A stretch of DNA of 64,000 nt, taken from the NCBI GenBank assembly GCA_963966185.1, contig CAWZYM010000295.1, positions 30,001-94,000 on the forward strand, read 5' to 3'. The DNA comes from Rhabditoides inermis. Lineage: Eukaryota > Nematoda > Chromadorea > Rhabditida > Rhabditidae. The position numbers and the translations under genes are program-made. Positions 46,401-57,179 of the stretch are shown piece after piece. Each line of letters begins with the position of its first letter. Position 1 is the stretch's first letter. Under the pieces are notes generated by a model that worked only from the letters and a program-made list of their open reading frames with translations, did no database searches and was not told the origin of the DNA.

Positions 46401-49400
46401 CATGCGCAATAACCTCTCGCACACGATAATGCACGTAAACTTTCGGTGCTTAATTAGGGCACTTCCGGTGCTCTTCATAAATAAATAGTTTATTACCGTG
46501 TTGAGTACTTAACATGTGCATCATAGGAAACATAACAGTGCTTACGGTAGGATAGTAAAATAGGAAAAAGAAGAAGAAACATTCAAAGAGTAGACAATAA
46601 GCAAACTACAAATGTCGAATTTTAGACATGGGATGCAAATGGGGATTGTCTACTAAGTGGGATTTCACGTTACTGGTTTTCGCAGATTCAACAATATCAG
46701 ATGGAAGTGAGTTCCAAACTCCATAAACTCTCTGAAAGAACGCGCTGCTCCGCAAAAACGAGTCATATGATGGCAAAAGGCGATATTTGTGAGATGTGCG
46801 CGACCGAGTTGGGACTAATGTAAAAAGACCAGAATAATTAAGAGAGGTGGTTTTAGTAATAACCTTGTGAATGTACACTACGTCACTTATAAAGCGGCGT
46901 TGTTCAAGAGTTTGAAGGCCAAGAAGCTGGAGGCGTTGGGGATAGGTGAGCGAGAACAAGCCAGCGCGACCACATATTCGGCGCGTATAGTATCGCTGCA
47001 CTGACTCGATCAAATTCACTGATCCCACATCCTGAGGGTTCCACAATTCAGTACAATACTCTAGCTTGCAGCGGAAATACGTTGTATAAGCGGTGACAAG
47101 AACCTTCAAGTCTCTTGTACGATACACTCTCAAAAAATCATTTATGGCATTTAGGGTGCCTTTAACAATGTTTGCAAAATGGTCTTCAAAAATCAAGGAC
47201 CCACACATAGTCACACCAAGGTCCCTTACAGAGTTAGCAGGTGCGAGCGTAGTGCCATGTGCTGTATACTCATGTTTGGGATTTCGGCGGCCTATGTGCA
47301 GTATCTGCGTTTTCTCAGTGGAGATCTGCAGACCCCATTCTAAAGCCCACTTTGCGACAGCGTCGATTGCTTTTTGAAACATAATTTTAGCCAAATTATC
47401 ACTCGGATCAAAAGCGAAGTATATTTTCAAATCGTCTGCGTATAGAGCACACTCGACATAATCAGGCAGGCTATCAACAATATTATTGATAAAGATATTG
47501 AAGAGTATGGGTCCAAGACACGACCCCTGCGGCACACCACAGTTGACGAGTCGAGGAGACGAGAGCTCATCTCCAACCATAACTTGTTGGCAACGGTCAG
47601 AAAGGAAGGCTCGAATCCACCCGAGAACGTTTCCACGAATGCCCAGCGAATGCAACTTTTTGAATAGTAGTTTATGATTGATTGTGTCGAAAGCTTTTTT
47701 AAAGTCGAAATAAATACAATCAATAACAAGGCCGTTGGAAATATGTTTCAGCCAATGACTATAACATTCAATAAGCTGTGCGTTGGTAGACCTATTCTTA
47801 CGAAAACCAAACTGTCTAGAAGAAATCAAGCTATTGGACTCGAGAAAAGCAGTCAGTTGCCTGACTATAATTCGCTCTAATAATTTCGCTACACTACTAG
47901 TTAGGCTAATGGGACGATAGTTGGCTGGATTATCACGAGAACCCTTTTTATACAGCGGTTTTATATAAGCGACTTTCCAAATATTGGGGATAGCGCACAC
48001 TGATAAAGACATAGAAAAAAGAATCGAAAGCGGGAGACTTATTGTATCAACTGTATTTTTCAAAAACGTGTGAGTGATTCCATCGGGACTGGTATTGATT
48101 TTTGAATCCAATTGTTGTATAGTCTTCGAGATTTTTAATTTTGGCTAGGGCTTGGTATGGGGCATGGCTACAAGAATCCATCGTAACATAGCAAGTTGTG
48201 TGTGGGGGGGGGAGTGACCTGTTGCCATCTGCTTGTCAGCTCAACATTTCTCGTCAAAAACATTATGTTGTCCAATAGTTTTACAGTACCCTAAACTGTT
48301 GGTCAGTGAAAGTTTCATTTCACACATCCACAATTCCTATTCGCAAAGCTTATCACCACACCCAGTTAGCGTAGTGGTAACGCTCTCGCTTTGCAAAAAT
48401 ATGTTCGCGGGATCAGTTCCCTCTACTCACCCCAAGTTTTGTCAATTTGAAAACCTCATTGAAATACACTGATCTTTCTCTCACCACCCTAATGCCTCTC
48501 GTGAAAAGAGTGAAACTCATTTGCGAGCTTACTATAGGAAAAGTGCTTCATTTAGTGCTTCAGCGCTGGCGCGCCCTCTCTAATGTTTTATTATTGGCAC
48601 TCTGCGTGTTTCAGATGATTGTGTGTCGCAACCAATCGCCTCTCTTCCGAGGCCATTAAATTCTCTTGGCGTATGCGCGTCGTCGAATCATGTCTATGCG
48701 GTCGTCAATCGCTCCACCCACATCTACGATCCGCAGCGCGACTCGTGGTCGAATGGACCCGCCACCATCGAAAAGAGGTATGTATAAACTCCATTGGGCT
48801 TCATATAAATAATGCATGATTTCGCGTTTGAGAGCTGATAACGCTGCGTGGATGGATGAGTGCGTGTTCGCAGCGGGGTCCGCATCACTCACTCCCAGCA
48901 GAACAGTCGAAATGTGGGACACGCGCAGTGGTGAGTGCGTTTGTCATGAGCAAGTAGAGCTAGTCGACAAGTACAGGCTGCTTTGTGTTCAGCTGGATGG
49001 CAGTCTCTCTCGGATATGCAGTCGGCAAGGTCCAGGTGTCGACTTGCCGCCGTCGGGGACAAACTGTTTGCACTCTGCGGAGCATCTGGCGAGAAAGCAC
49101 GTTACATCTTCGACTCTATAAAAGTTACCTCTCATAGGTCTCATTGTCTTCAGATGGAGGTGTACGACCGTCGGGCGGACGCGTGGCGTCTCACGGATAC
49201 GCCGAATCTGAGCCGCGACGGCGCGGGTGTGACTGTGTGCGAGGGTCGCATTGTCGTCGCTGGCGGAGCTCTTCCGGACACCTGGGACTTCATCGACTTT
49301 GTTAAGGTACTGTGGATTTATGTTATTTAAAAAAATTATATACGTTCATGATTCATGTCCGGGACGGTTCTGAGTGGCGAGACGTGGTTTGCGAGGAATT

Positions 49401-49562
49401 CAAGAAGCGCTGCTGCAACGAACTGTGCTCTGTGGACGGGGTGAGCGACGGGGTCAGCGTTTTTTTCCTATACACTCCATTGAGGTTCTGTTCTCATGCG
49501 GTGGATACAATGGCATCAACTCGGTCTGCGATGACATCGTCTGCTTTGCTTTGGATCTCTGA
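43416..49562 (+). CDS. BTB-BACK-Kelch protein, copy 2
   Basis: Paralogue of the gene at 37366. The start at 43416 reads MSQQPPGG. BTB: PFTFEVAPFGPVFCRRLND, GELCDVELVGGEDADRVE, ISAHKNVLMASSPYFEGMF, ASLSTIVEYMYTGKING and RDLMHTASMLLFDDLKEACG. BACK: NCQEMIDVASKHIKRNF to EFLIDWVRADPETRADQLP, then LLSHVRMPLLGNMFILEKVG. Kelch blades: HGVAAIDSHIFSIGGNNE, ASLPRPLNSLGVCASSNHVY, CRLAAVGDKLFALCGASGEK, MEVYDRRADAWRLTDTP, EGRIVVAGGALPDTWDF and VLFSCGGYNGINSVCDDIV, with stop at 49560-49562. Two introns are enlarged: 44250-44572 by an insertion of about 270 bp, and 45415-48613 by a MITE, a foldback element, a LINE and a SINE. If these introns splice cleanly the protein is intact. Confidence 0.85.
44252..44525. 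repeat. Insertion in Kelch copy-2 intron, absent from copy 1
   Basis: Copy 1 has only a few bases between GTGCGTTG and TAGCGTTGTTGTTG; copy 2 has about 270 bp here. No terminal repeats were recognised, apart from TTATA-like ends on both sides. Confidence 0.5.
44526..44908 (+). repeat. Gene-conversion-like tract, Kelch copy 2 (pair: 38085-38467)
   Basis: Same 383-bp length as the copy-1 tract. The differences I see are C/T and G/A in the first exon, A/T in GGTGACT versus GGTGTCT, and G/C in GACGAG versus GACCAG. Confidence 0.9.
45426..45750. mobile_element. MITE-like element, copy 2, in Kelch copy-2 intron
   Basis: The termini match copy 1 (2213-2549): ACCAAGTAAAAGTAGTTGG at the left and CTTTTGAAAGATAATATCTG at the right, with an inner GAGCAAAAGGACTGGCATG block. 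The two copies share ends and part of the middle but differ by many substitutions. Confidence 0.8.
45862..45964 (+). repeat. Inverted copy of sequence at 48122-48235 (LINE 5' segment)
   Basis: AGCAGATGGCAACAGGTCAC to AAAATTAAAAATCTCGAAG is repeated in opposite orientation at 48122-48235, where it runs into the LINE reading frame. It may be a 5' inversion of the same LINE or a separate fragment. Confidence 0.7.
45960..46476. mobile_element. Foldback element with about 160-bp terminal inverted repeats
   Basis: The left arm 45960-46122 starts GAAGAGCACCGGAAGTGCCC and includes GAAACATCGGTTCGGCGGCC. The right arm 46314-46476 is its reverse complement, ending GGGCACTTCCGGTGCTCTTC. It is non-coding and abuts the 3' end of the LINE. 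Confidence 0.85.
46477..48235 (-). mobile_element. CR1/jockey-like non-LTR retrotransposon (LINE), 5'-truncated
   Basis: An open frame at 46606-48111 (minus, about 501 codons) encodes a reverse transcriptase: SPDGITHTFLKN, YKKGSRDNPANYRPISLTS, QFGFRKNRSTNAQL, YFDFKKAFDTINHKLL, GVPQGSCLGPILFNIFIN and the active-site ALYADDLKIY. The thumb and C-terminal region end TSNVKSHLVDNPHLHPMSKI. There is no endonuclease domain, so it is 5'-truncated. The 3' end at the low-coordinate side has a short AATAAACTATTTATTTA-like tail. The frame is open throughout, so the insertion is fairly recent. Confidence 0.85.
48345..48440 (+). repeat. tRNA-like SINE head
   Basis: CAGTTAGCGTAGTGGTAACG resembles a tRNA A box, and GCGGGATCAGTTCCC, about 35 bp on, a degenerate B box. 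The stems do not close, so this is not a tRNA gene. Confidence 0.45.
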
Positions 49563-49710
49563 GGACGCGGAGAGAGAAGAGAGGACATCATTAGAGTATT
49601 CTCGTTTTTGAAACCTCTCATGACGATATCATTTTTTCATATTTGCTTTGTGTCGTTGTTATGTGTGCGCTAGTTTAGTATTTAAAAAAAACTTGTTTCA
49701 TGTGTTCTAG

Positions 49711-50932
49711 TTTTGATGAACTCAATATTCGGGAGTGGACGAACGCTGGCAAACTCACCCAGAAGTGGCGTGTGCTCATACTACTCGCCATAGCAAGTCT
49801 TATTTGGTCAGGAAAGAGCTTGTCAGTTCTCGGTGATAAGATATCTGTGGTGGGCGGCAACAGCGGCAACGACGACCTCGCAAGTTGCGAGACCTTTGCA
49901 GTCTATCCCGATGGTTAGTCCCCTGGACGCCGTCGGAGGGTGCCAAATATGTATACAGGGAACACTGTATGCGAACGGTAGAAGGATTGACTTGCGGGGA
50001 GAGAGGTAGGAGAGAGAGAGAGATAAACGAAAAGAGAAGCAATGCGGATTTTCATGCCAGAAACGTGTTGTTGGACTACGATATCGCAAAGGACAGGTAG
50101 ACCAAGGACCGGTACCGCAAAGGACAGGTGGCAAAAGGTGGTTCGAGGTGAGAGAGACAGAGAGACGAGAAGATATGCTTGCCGGTAGCTGCTGTGGAGG
50201 GATGTGGCGGTGGTGAGCTGATCGTCTCCGGGGGACTCGTCAACGGGGCGTGCACCTTTTTTTTTAAAAATAATAATAAGTTTATTACCGTGTACATTTG
50301 GAGAAACAGTTCAATACAGCAAAATGAGCAATGGCATACGGTATGAGAGAGAAAAAAGTGTAAAATGATACAGAAAGCATCGAAAGTTGACTACATGCTA
50401 CGAATCTTTGAAACTGGCAACAAATGGGGATTACTTTCTAGGAAGTATTTCACAGTTTCATGTTTTGCAGACATTACTATGGAAGGGGGGAGTGAGTTCC
50501 AAAGCATATAAATCCTGTTGAAAAATGCACTGCTCTTAAGGGCTGTATCAAAACACGGAACCACGCGCCACCCATGAGAAGTGCGAGAACGAGTTGGTAC
50601 AAAGTTGAAAAGACCATGATAGTCAAGGTATGTAGAGTTTGTGGTCACTTTATGCATGTATGCCACATCATTCAGAATGCGCCGTTGCTCTAATGTTTGC
50701 ACCTTCCACGAGGATGTCCAGGTGTGGGTGGTTGGGAGGGAAGGAGGACATCTATCAGATTCTAATCAACCACCAATCTGTCGAGATGGACGAGATGGGC
50801 GGGATGAGACTGCTCTTTCCCTTTCTCTCCTCTTTCCAGTTTCAATGTGTCTTCGTTTTGGCTGGTTACATAGACAGAAGAGACCTCGTCACAGATGACG
50901 TTGGCTGTATGCCGATTGGAGGCATGATCTGA
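49711..50932 (+). pseudogene. Third Kelch copy, partial and split by a LINE
   Basis: No BTB or BACK part is found. Kelch-like pieces occur in order: KISVVGGNSGNDDLASCETF (ending at a donor at about 49914), VEGCGGGELIVSGGLVNGAC at about 50190-50255, FHEDVQVW at about 50706-50725, and FVLAGYIDRRDLVTDDVGC with stop at 50930-50932. The LINE at 50259-50697 lies inside what would be one exon (VNGAC then TFHEDVQ). The missing N-terminus and the insertion argue for a dead or truncated copy. Confidence 0.65.
50259..50697 (-). mobile_element. 5'-truncated LINE fragment with 8-bp target-site duplication
   Basis: The 3' fragment encodes QTLEQRRILNDVAYMHKVTT and LFNFVPTRSRTSH, related to the C-terminus of the LINE at 46477-48235 (QTLEQRRFISDVVYIHKV, TLVPTRSRTSH). 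It has a (TTATTAT)-rich 3' tail. TGCACCTT occurs exactly at 50251-50258 and 50698-50705, flanking the insertion. Confidence 0.85.
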
Positions 50933-50999
50933 CTGGTGAACGAGTTGAAGATGGAGACGATAAAGTAGACTCGCTAACATTTTGTGTTATAATTAGGTT

Positions 51000-51084
51000 T
51001 GTAATCATGTTTCCGATCGACCCATCGAAAACGAGGTGCGGGGAGACGGGCGCATCTGGCACACGAAGACGAGAGGCAGGTAGG

Positions 51085-51131
<47 letters not shown>

Positions 51132-52155
51132 ATCTATTCTATCCTCTCTACTCCCTCCCTCTCTTACTTTTCTTCAATAAACTCATTATATTTATCTCTA
51201 ATTCGGGTTTTTCCATCTATGTGGCATTGTTTCACTCCAACAATTTGAATGTTGCCCTACCGGGCAGCTCTGTGCGGCCACGTTCCGCGTGCTTGAGTGC
51301 CAAAGAACAGAGAGAGACTTCTTTCTCTCACAACTTTTCAACTTTTTCAACTTTCCAACTCACTATCCATTCGGCCACGCTGCTGTTGTCGACAGGTCAT
51401 TTTCATGGGTAGTCTATTCGGTGGCTATCCGAATTGGTTTCAATCAACCATTTAGGAAAAGTTATGCTCATATTCGGAATCAGCATGAAAAACTGTGTAT
51501 AGTACCACGTTTTCATAAGAATGCGCCAAAACGAGTGCGCAAGCTGCCCGTGTCAGTTCGATGAACACTTTCCCGGAATTCGATCTGGCCACTCAAATCA
51601 CACAGACGCTCAAACAAAAACCACTGGGTGAGTCGGAAAAGGTCTCTCTGTCGCATGCCCCGCGGTCCTTTCCCAGACGCTATCGAATCCTTTCAACATA
51701 CTCACCTGTAATTACACGTGTCGTCTGCCGCGTTTCCAGCACATACCTGTGCCCGCGGGGCATGCTCCTCTCCACTCTTCCCTCCATGCCCGCGGGGCAT
51801 GAAGGGTCTGGGAACATGGGAGGAGGGGGAGGTATGTACGTGAATGGTTAGGTTTATAAGCAGGGAGGAGCAGTTGATGGGCACAGATCCACGGATTAAC
51901 TCAACTATGCCTGCCGGTCGCTATCATCTTGCCACAGCCACTGTGATTAGTGGTGACCAGGTTAGGATTTCTTCATTTCATTTAATTTTTTTTGGCACTG
52001 CCTTTTTTGGTTATACGTTCATCATTGACTATATTCTCTTCTCACCACTTTCTTTCAGCCTTCTGTTTCCACCCGCACTCGCCCCTTCGTCCCTCCCATG
52101 ATGCGTGCGAAGCGACTGGGAGCCAGGATTCAGGTACGGTAGCCATCTCTCTCTC

Positions 52156-52201
<46 letters not shown>

Positions 52202-52516
52202 CCCCTCCCTCCCTCTCCCTCCCTCTCTCACTCCCTCCCCTTTCAGCCGCACTCCCTCTCCTCCCCCGCCCCTCTGTCCCGTCGCAACCACCGCGCCTCC
52301 GTCACTCGCTCCATCCGCCGCCGCCGTCGCGTCGCTCCCCGCCCCGCACAGTCCCGCCCCCTCAAGCCCCGCCCCCTGCCGTCCGTGCCCGAACACACCT
52401 TCCACGTGTTGTCTGTGAGGGAGATGGAGTTTGGCTATCTCACCAAGGCAGTGCCATGCGAGAAGAAGAGCCTGGTGCAGAGAGTGCGCAAGCTGTTCGG
52501 AAAGCTGAGGAAGTAG
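51000..52516 (+). CDS. Kelch-derived 3' part or unrecognised protein with arginine-rich tail
   Basis: Exon-like pieces: about 51000-51081 (ENEVRGDGRIWHTKTRG), 51560-51630 (FPEFDLATQITQTLKQKPL), 51865-51960 (STMPAGRYHLATATVISGDQ, which resembles a Kelch blade), 52060-52135 and 52247-52516. The last exon is highly basic (SIRRRRRVAPRPAQSRP), then FHVLSVREMEFGYLTKAVPC and a final VRKLFGKLRK, with stop at 52514-52516. It may be the end of the third Kelch copy or a separate gene; no start was found. CT microsatellites occupy the introns at 51087-51129 and 52143-52200. Confidence 0.4.
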
Positions 52517-54753
52517 ATTTTGTGACGTTGTTATATTGTATAGATTGGCCAGATTCTATCTAATAAACATCAATCATTAAAACGTTTTGTGTTTCGTATT
52601 AAGTGGAGAGAGAGATGGAGAGAGAAGAAGAGAGAGAAGGAGGGAGAGAGAAGGAGAGAGAGAGGGAGAAAAAGAGGGAGGAGAAGAAGAGAGAGAGAGA
52701 TGGGAATAGAGTAGAGGAACAGGAAGAATTAAGAGAACATGGCTGATTAGTCGGTATCAATCAATGCATTGTGAGCATACGCATCAACGTCTCCCGACCT
52801 AGCGCGGCGGTAGCGCAGTGGATGTGTGCGCGGCTCTCAATCGAAAGGTCACGTGTTCGATGCCGTCCGCGAGCCGAAAGAAGTTCCGCTACCGCGGTGG
52901 GTTGGCGACCACCCTGACACGTTGTCAGCCGTTAGCCAGAAGACACGCCATCATCGTGGATTCTCATTGCTGGTTTTCTAGAACCACAACATCTAGTACT
53001 CTGCTGCTGTCCCTCCATTGTCATTGTTCACAGGCATTTCATGTGTGACGCATCCTTGTGGTGTAAATAATTTAATTTAATTGAGTTTTAAAATGTTCAC
53101 ATCCGCTGCAACGCAGACAGCGGCGACACGACAGTGCAGATGTGGCTAACAAGCAGGCATCGATCGAATCACCTCCTCTATAACGTCTCCCGACAGAGCA
53201 AAGTAGGGGCTGACAATAGTAGGGGCTGACCATGATATCAAATAATGAAAAGAGAAAGAGAAGGAGAGAGAGAGAGAGTTCACAGATACTGTATGAAACA
53301 CGCACATTTGCATGTCATTTTCATAAACTTTTCGTCACCGTTCGGTCAACAGACACCGGTCGACCGATTTTGAGAGCGCGCAATGAACAAAATATCAACT
53401 GTTCCACGCATCAAGTATGCGCTTGTGCATAATAAAAAAAATGACGATGCGCAACTTGCCTATCTCCAGAACGGGGGATCCACTATATGACCGATCAGTG
53501 AGATCGATCTGGGCTAATTCCGATCAACCTTCCCCACTGACACGTTGTCCATGCTGACTAATCAACTTTTTTGAAAATATGTTTTTTTCTGTTATGTGTG
53601 CGGCAGTTTAATGCGACAGTTTAATAAATGCAACAAAGATTTTATTACATATCGCCAGCAATAATCTGAGTAGTCTAAGTGCAGTTTGAATCTGTGACAT
53701 TTGGCGTGCCCCCTGGTCACAGGAGAAGCTACCGCGCGGGAAATGGCGGGCTCGCGCTCGCGCAGAGGCAGAAAGCAGGATAAAAGAGCTGGCAACGATG
53801 ACCAACCAACCATCATTCTCCCGCCCTATATTCCTCGAAGACTCTCCTAGACAGAGCTCTATTTCCCTATCGTTCTCTTCTATCCCTCTTTGAACGTATT
53901 GTGACAATGATGTTGACTAAAAATATATACGTGAGTTGTTTTCTTCTCTTCGTCTCTCATTTCATACCGTCGGTTTCAGCTTCCATGAAATTCCCATGCA
54001 CCACGTAAGCGTCTCATGTCTCATCAACGCTGTAGCAGACTACAAAGTGTGAATCGCGGAGACCTGCTATGTTCTTGGACAAAACGCACTCTGACATGAA
54101 GTAAACTCTAAATGCATTGTATATTTCTTGATCGTGATCCATAAATGATTGATTTAATTCAACATGTGTGTTTTTGTTAGTTTTTTTATGTAGAAAGAAA
54201 ACATATTTCTGTTGATACACATCATTTGAATGCGGCTAAACCACAATACTTATATATGACTATAAGTGTTTATATAGATTGTTTTACAGGAACAAATTAA
54301 TTTGAATCCGTAACTAATTAATCTTACCCGGATCCGCACGTGGCTACTATCAGAAAACATTGAAGGGCCGCCACTCGCGAATCTCTCTCTCCCTCCCCCT
54401 CTCCTTCTATCTCTTTCTCTCTGATGTGTTTGCCACTCTCTATCTGTGATTGGAGCCGTCTCAAATCAGTGCGAAAGTAGAGGTGTCATAAAATAGACAT
54501 TAAATATCCTGGTCGATAGTGTCAAGGGGAAGCGACGGGTGAAAGCCACTATTCGGCCTCCGGTCTCCAATATCCCGTACCCGTACTGTAATTCGGATCT
54601 TCCTGGACTAGTCAAATCGACGTTTTTTTGTTGTTGAAAAGTTTCTAGAGTTTCGTAATAACTTATTCTCACCCATTTCCACGAATGATAGTATACTCCT
54701 CTATAATCTATAACTTTCCCATAAAATTGTATACAATACCCTCCATTCCAGCC
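52517..54753. other. Intergenic region with SINE and microsatellites
   Basis: Holds GA-rich DNA (52605-52705), a tRNA-derived SINE (about 52800-53075) and a possible 33-codon signal-peptide-like frame at 53909-54010 (starting MMLTKNIYVSCFLL). That frame also contains a perfect GT...TTTCAG intron, so it may instead be two parts of a 5' exon. Nothing else is supported. Confidence 0.5.
52800..53075 (+). repeat. tRNA-derived SINE
   Basis: The head GGCGGTAGCGCAGTGGATGT with a D-stem-like GCGC/GTGC pair and a B-box-like GTGTTCGATGCC is followed by an unrelated body ending CCTTGTGGTGTAAATAATTT. The CCTTGTGGTGTA tail motif also occurs at about 63590. Anticodon and T stems do not pair. Confidence 0.6.
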
Positions 54754-55464
54754 ATGATCTCTCTGGAGACATCGGACAAGATCCTCCTCGGATCCGTCCT
54801 TCTATCAGCGGTGAGGAATCATTTCGACCTCCTCATCCGCCACATCACAACACTCTATAAAACAGACTCTATACATACTCAATAAAAATACTCTATAAAT
54901 CATTCTGAGATTCTACTTCCACTCTCAATTCGCAACACTATTCTCTGCAGATCGCTGGGGCCATCCTCGTTATCATCGGATTCGTGATCCGATTCGGAAA
55001 CGGGTTCGGAGAGTTCGTCAACTACGCTGTCAAGGTTTGTGGGAAGCTCGAAGTTGCAGAAAGAAACGCTGATTAATAGAAAAAAGAGAGAACGTTATTT
55101 GCTTTTTGTTTGCTCTTGATTTGCTTTTTATTTGAAGACATTTGCCAGATTCTGGATTTACAAGTACACGTTGTACTTCTAGGACGACGATTTCCTCGAG
55201 TTGAACAGGCTCAACCTCATTTTCGGACTGTTCACCGCCGCTGGTAAGGGGATCTGTGGCGGTTCAGTTTCAACGATTTATAAGTTCTTTACTATACCAT
55301 GTATAACACCCTATATACAGCTTCCACGTATCAGCGAGGGGACGCAACCGCAGGATCCTAGAAAACTGCTATGCATTGATTTTTCTTCCAGGAATCGTGC
55401 TCGTTCTCGCCTTCTTCGTCGCGGTTTTCGCCGTGTTCCGCCGCCACAAACTGCTGCTCAAGAT

Positions 55465-55500
<36 letters not shown>

Positions 55501-55704
55501 TCTCGTTCTCTCGCTCTCGCTCTCTCTCACACAAAGGGGGCGTGGTCTCAATGGGCGTGTCTTGCAGTACTGCGGCGTGGTGGCTCTGATGATCATCGCA
55601 CAGCTGGTGTGCGGTCTGCTGGCATTCACATACGCTGACGACGTGAACAGACTCGCGTCCGACGAGGCACTCTATCACTCACTCAACAAGACCATGACCA
55701 GGTA

Positions 55705-55763
<59 letters not shown>

Positions 55764-55872
55764 ATTTATCTCTCTCTCCCTCCCTCTTCCCCCTCTCTCT
55801 CCCTCCCCCGCCCTCTTCCCCCTCTCTCTCTCCCCCCTCTCTCTCACTATCACTCTCACTCTTCTCTCTCTC

Positions 55873-55904
<32 letters not shown>

Positions 55905-56371
55905 TACTGTAGTACGATACCCTCTAGATTCACTGCCGCCGGCTCCAAGACCGCCCCGGGCGACGACGAGACTCAGTTCTGGCTGCACACCCAGAAGACG
56001 GTGAGAGGGGGCGGGGCTTAGGTGGGCGTGGCCAACACCGGCTTGCAGTTCGAGTGCTGTGGTGTGTTGAGCAGCGCCGACTGGGCAGTGTTCGCTGGTG
56101 ACGAGAACCTCCTCCACGCATATAACTGTTTCACGCCCAACTACGCAAAGGTGGGCGGGGTTTGAGGGGGCGGGGCTAAGCGCTCGTCTAGGGTTGCGAG
56201 AAGACGATGCGCAACCGAATCTCGGGAGATGCGCAGTATATCGGAGCCGCTGCGTTGGGAGTGCTCGTTGCGGAGGTGGGGGCGGAGCTTGAGGAGGAGT
56301 TTCACTTGACTTTTCAGATCATCGCCGCCTTCATGTCCGGATGGCGCTCGTCGACTATGAATTCGCTGTAA
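54754..56371 (+). CDS. Tetraspanin
   Basis: Tetraspanins are four-helix membrane organisers at the cell surface. Exons at about 54754-54810, 54951-55035, 55183-55242, 55392-55466, 55568-55702, 55930-56000, 56048-56151, 56194-56275 and 56318-56371; the start follows a CATTCCAG acceptor. TM1: AGAILVIIGFVIRFG. TM2: LNLIFGLFTAAGIVLVLAFF. TM3: CGVVALMIIAQLVCGLLAF. The large extracellular loop has the signature FECCGVLSSADW plus two further cysteines (YNCFTP, GCEKTM). TM4: IGAAALGVLVAEIIAAF, then a short tail SGWRSSTMNSL. The loop is short for the family. Introns carry long CT microsatellites (55467-55530, 55707-55902). Confidence 0.82.
55465..55530 (+). repeat. CT microsatellite at tetraspanin donor
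   Basis: The (CT)n run starts directly at the GT donor after codon ATG at 55466, so the donor is GTCTCT. Confidence 0.9.
55707..55902 (+). repeat. Long CT-rich microsatellite, tetraspanin intron
   Basis: The tract starts a few bases after the GTAGGC donor and fills almost the whole intron. Confidence 0.95.
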
Positions 56372-57179
56372 AAAAACTATTTTGTTTTACGTTTCTAAAG
56401 TGAAGATACATGTATTATTGTTAGCGGTAGAGTTTTGTTTTTGTACATGTGTCGATAAAATCATTTTCAACCAGCGTTGTAGATGAAATTGACGACATGT
56501 GCCATTATTCAATACGCAGTTTAGTATGCGTTCTTTATTCACTCGCGGAAAAAGAAACGCAATGAAGTGACGATAGATCATATTCATGTGATAATACACA
56601 TGTGGCGAGGTTGTGTTTGCCCTTGCTGGTCGGATGGGCCGATCTTGGGACAATGTGGCTGAAGGAGGAGGAGTGGGGGAGTCCGGGCGACTAGAATGCG
56701 AGCGACTTCCAACCGGTCGCTCTCCCCTCTCTGATGCCATTCTAGCTGCCGCGCTCCAGACATCGCATTTCACTTTTCTTGCACACTCTTCTCCAGCAGT
56801 AGTAGATGGAACAGGAGATTTTCTGTCGCATTTCCCTCGCCGTAGTTTCGGAAACTCAATGAAACGCAGGGCTTAGCTCCGTCTGTGTATCATTTCAACG
56901 TAGTTTATCTTTTACAAAATAAATGAATTTTACTTCTTCAGCTGATTTGCTCACACTGTTACATACTTATTCCAATTGAGAAAAAGGACCTGAATGGTTG
57001 TGACGCTCGCATTACTTGCAGCTGTTGTAATCAGATGAACAATGTACAAACTATTGATACACCGCAATAGGTGCCGAACATCTTGTAGAAAGACGCGGTG
57101 AGTACCTTTTTAAGAAATGATTGAATGTTTTAAAAATGATATAAGTACTCTTGTTCAACCACTCTTTTCATTGTCCGGC
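56372..57179. other. Intergenic, no gene seen
   Basis: An open frame of 87 codons (about 56613-56876) lacks splice context or resemblance to a family. No repeats were recognised. Confidence 0.4.

Noticed and set aside
52803..52870. Candidate tRNA (CAA-anticodon-like) gene
   Set aside because: The D stem pairs, but the anticodon and T stems do not; the sequence continues into a SINE body with a tail.
53909..54010. 33-codon signal-peptide-like open frame
   Set aside because: It contains a perfect GT...TTTCAG intron in frame and ends soon after; it may be a 5' exon instead. Not called as a gene.
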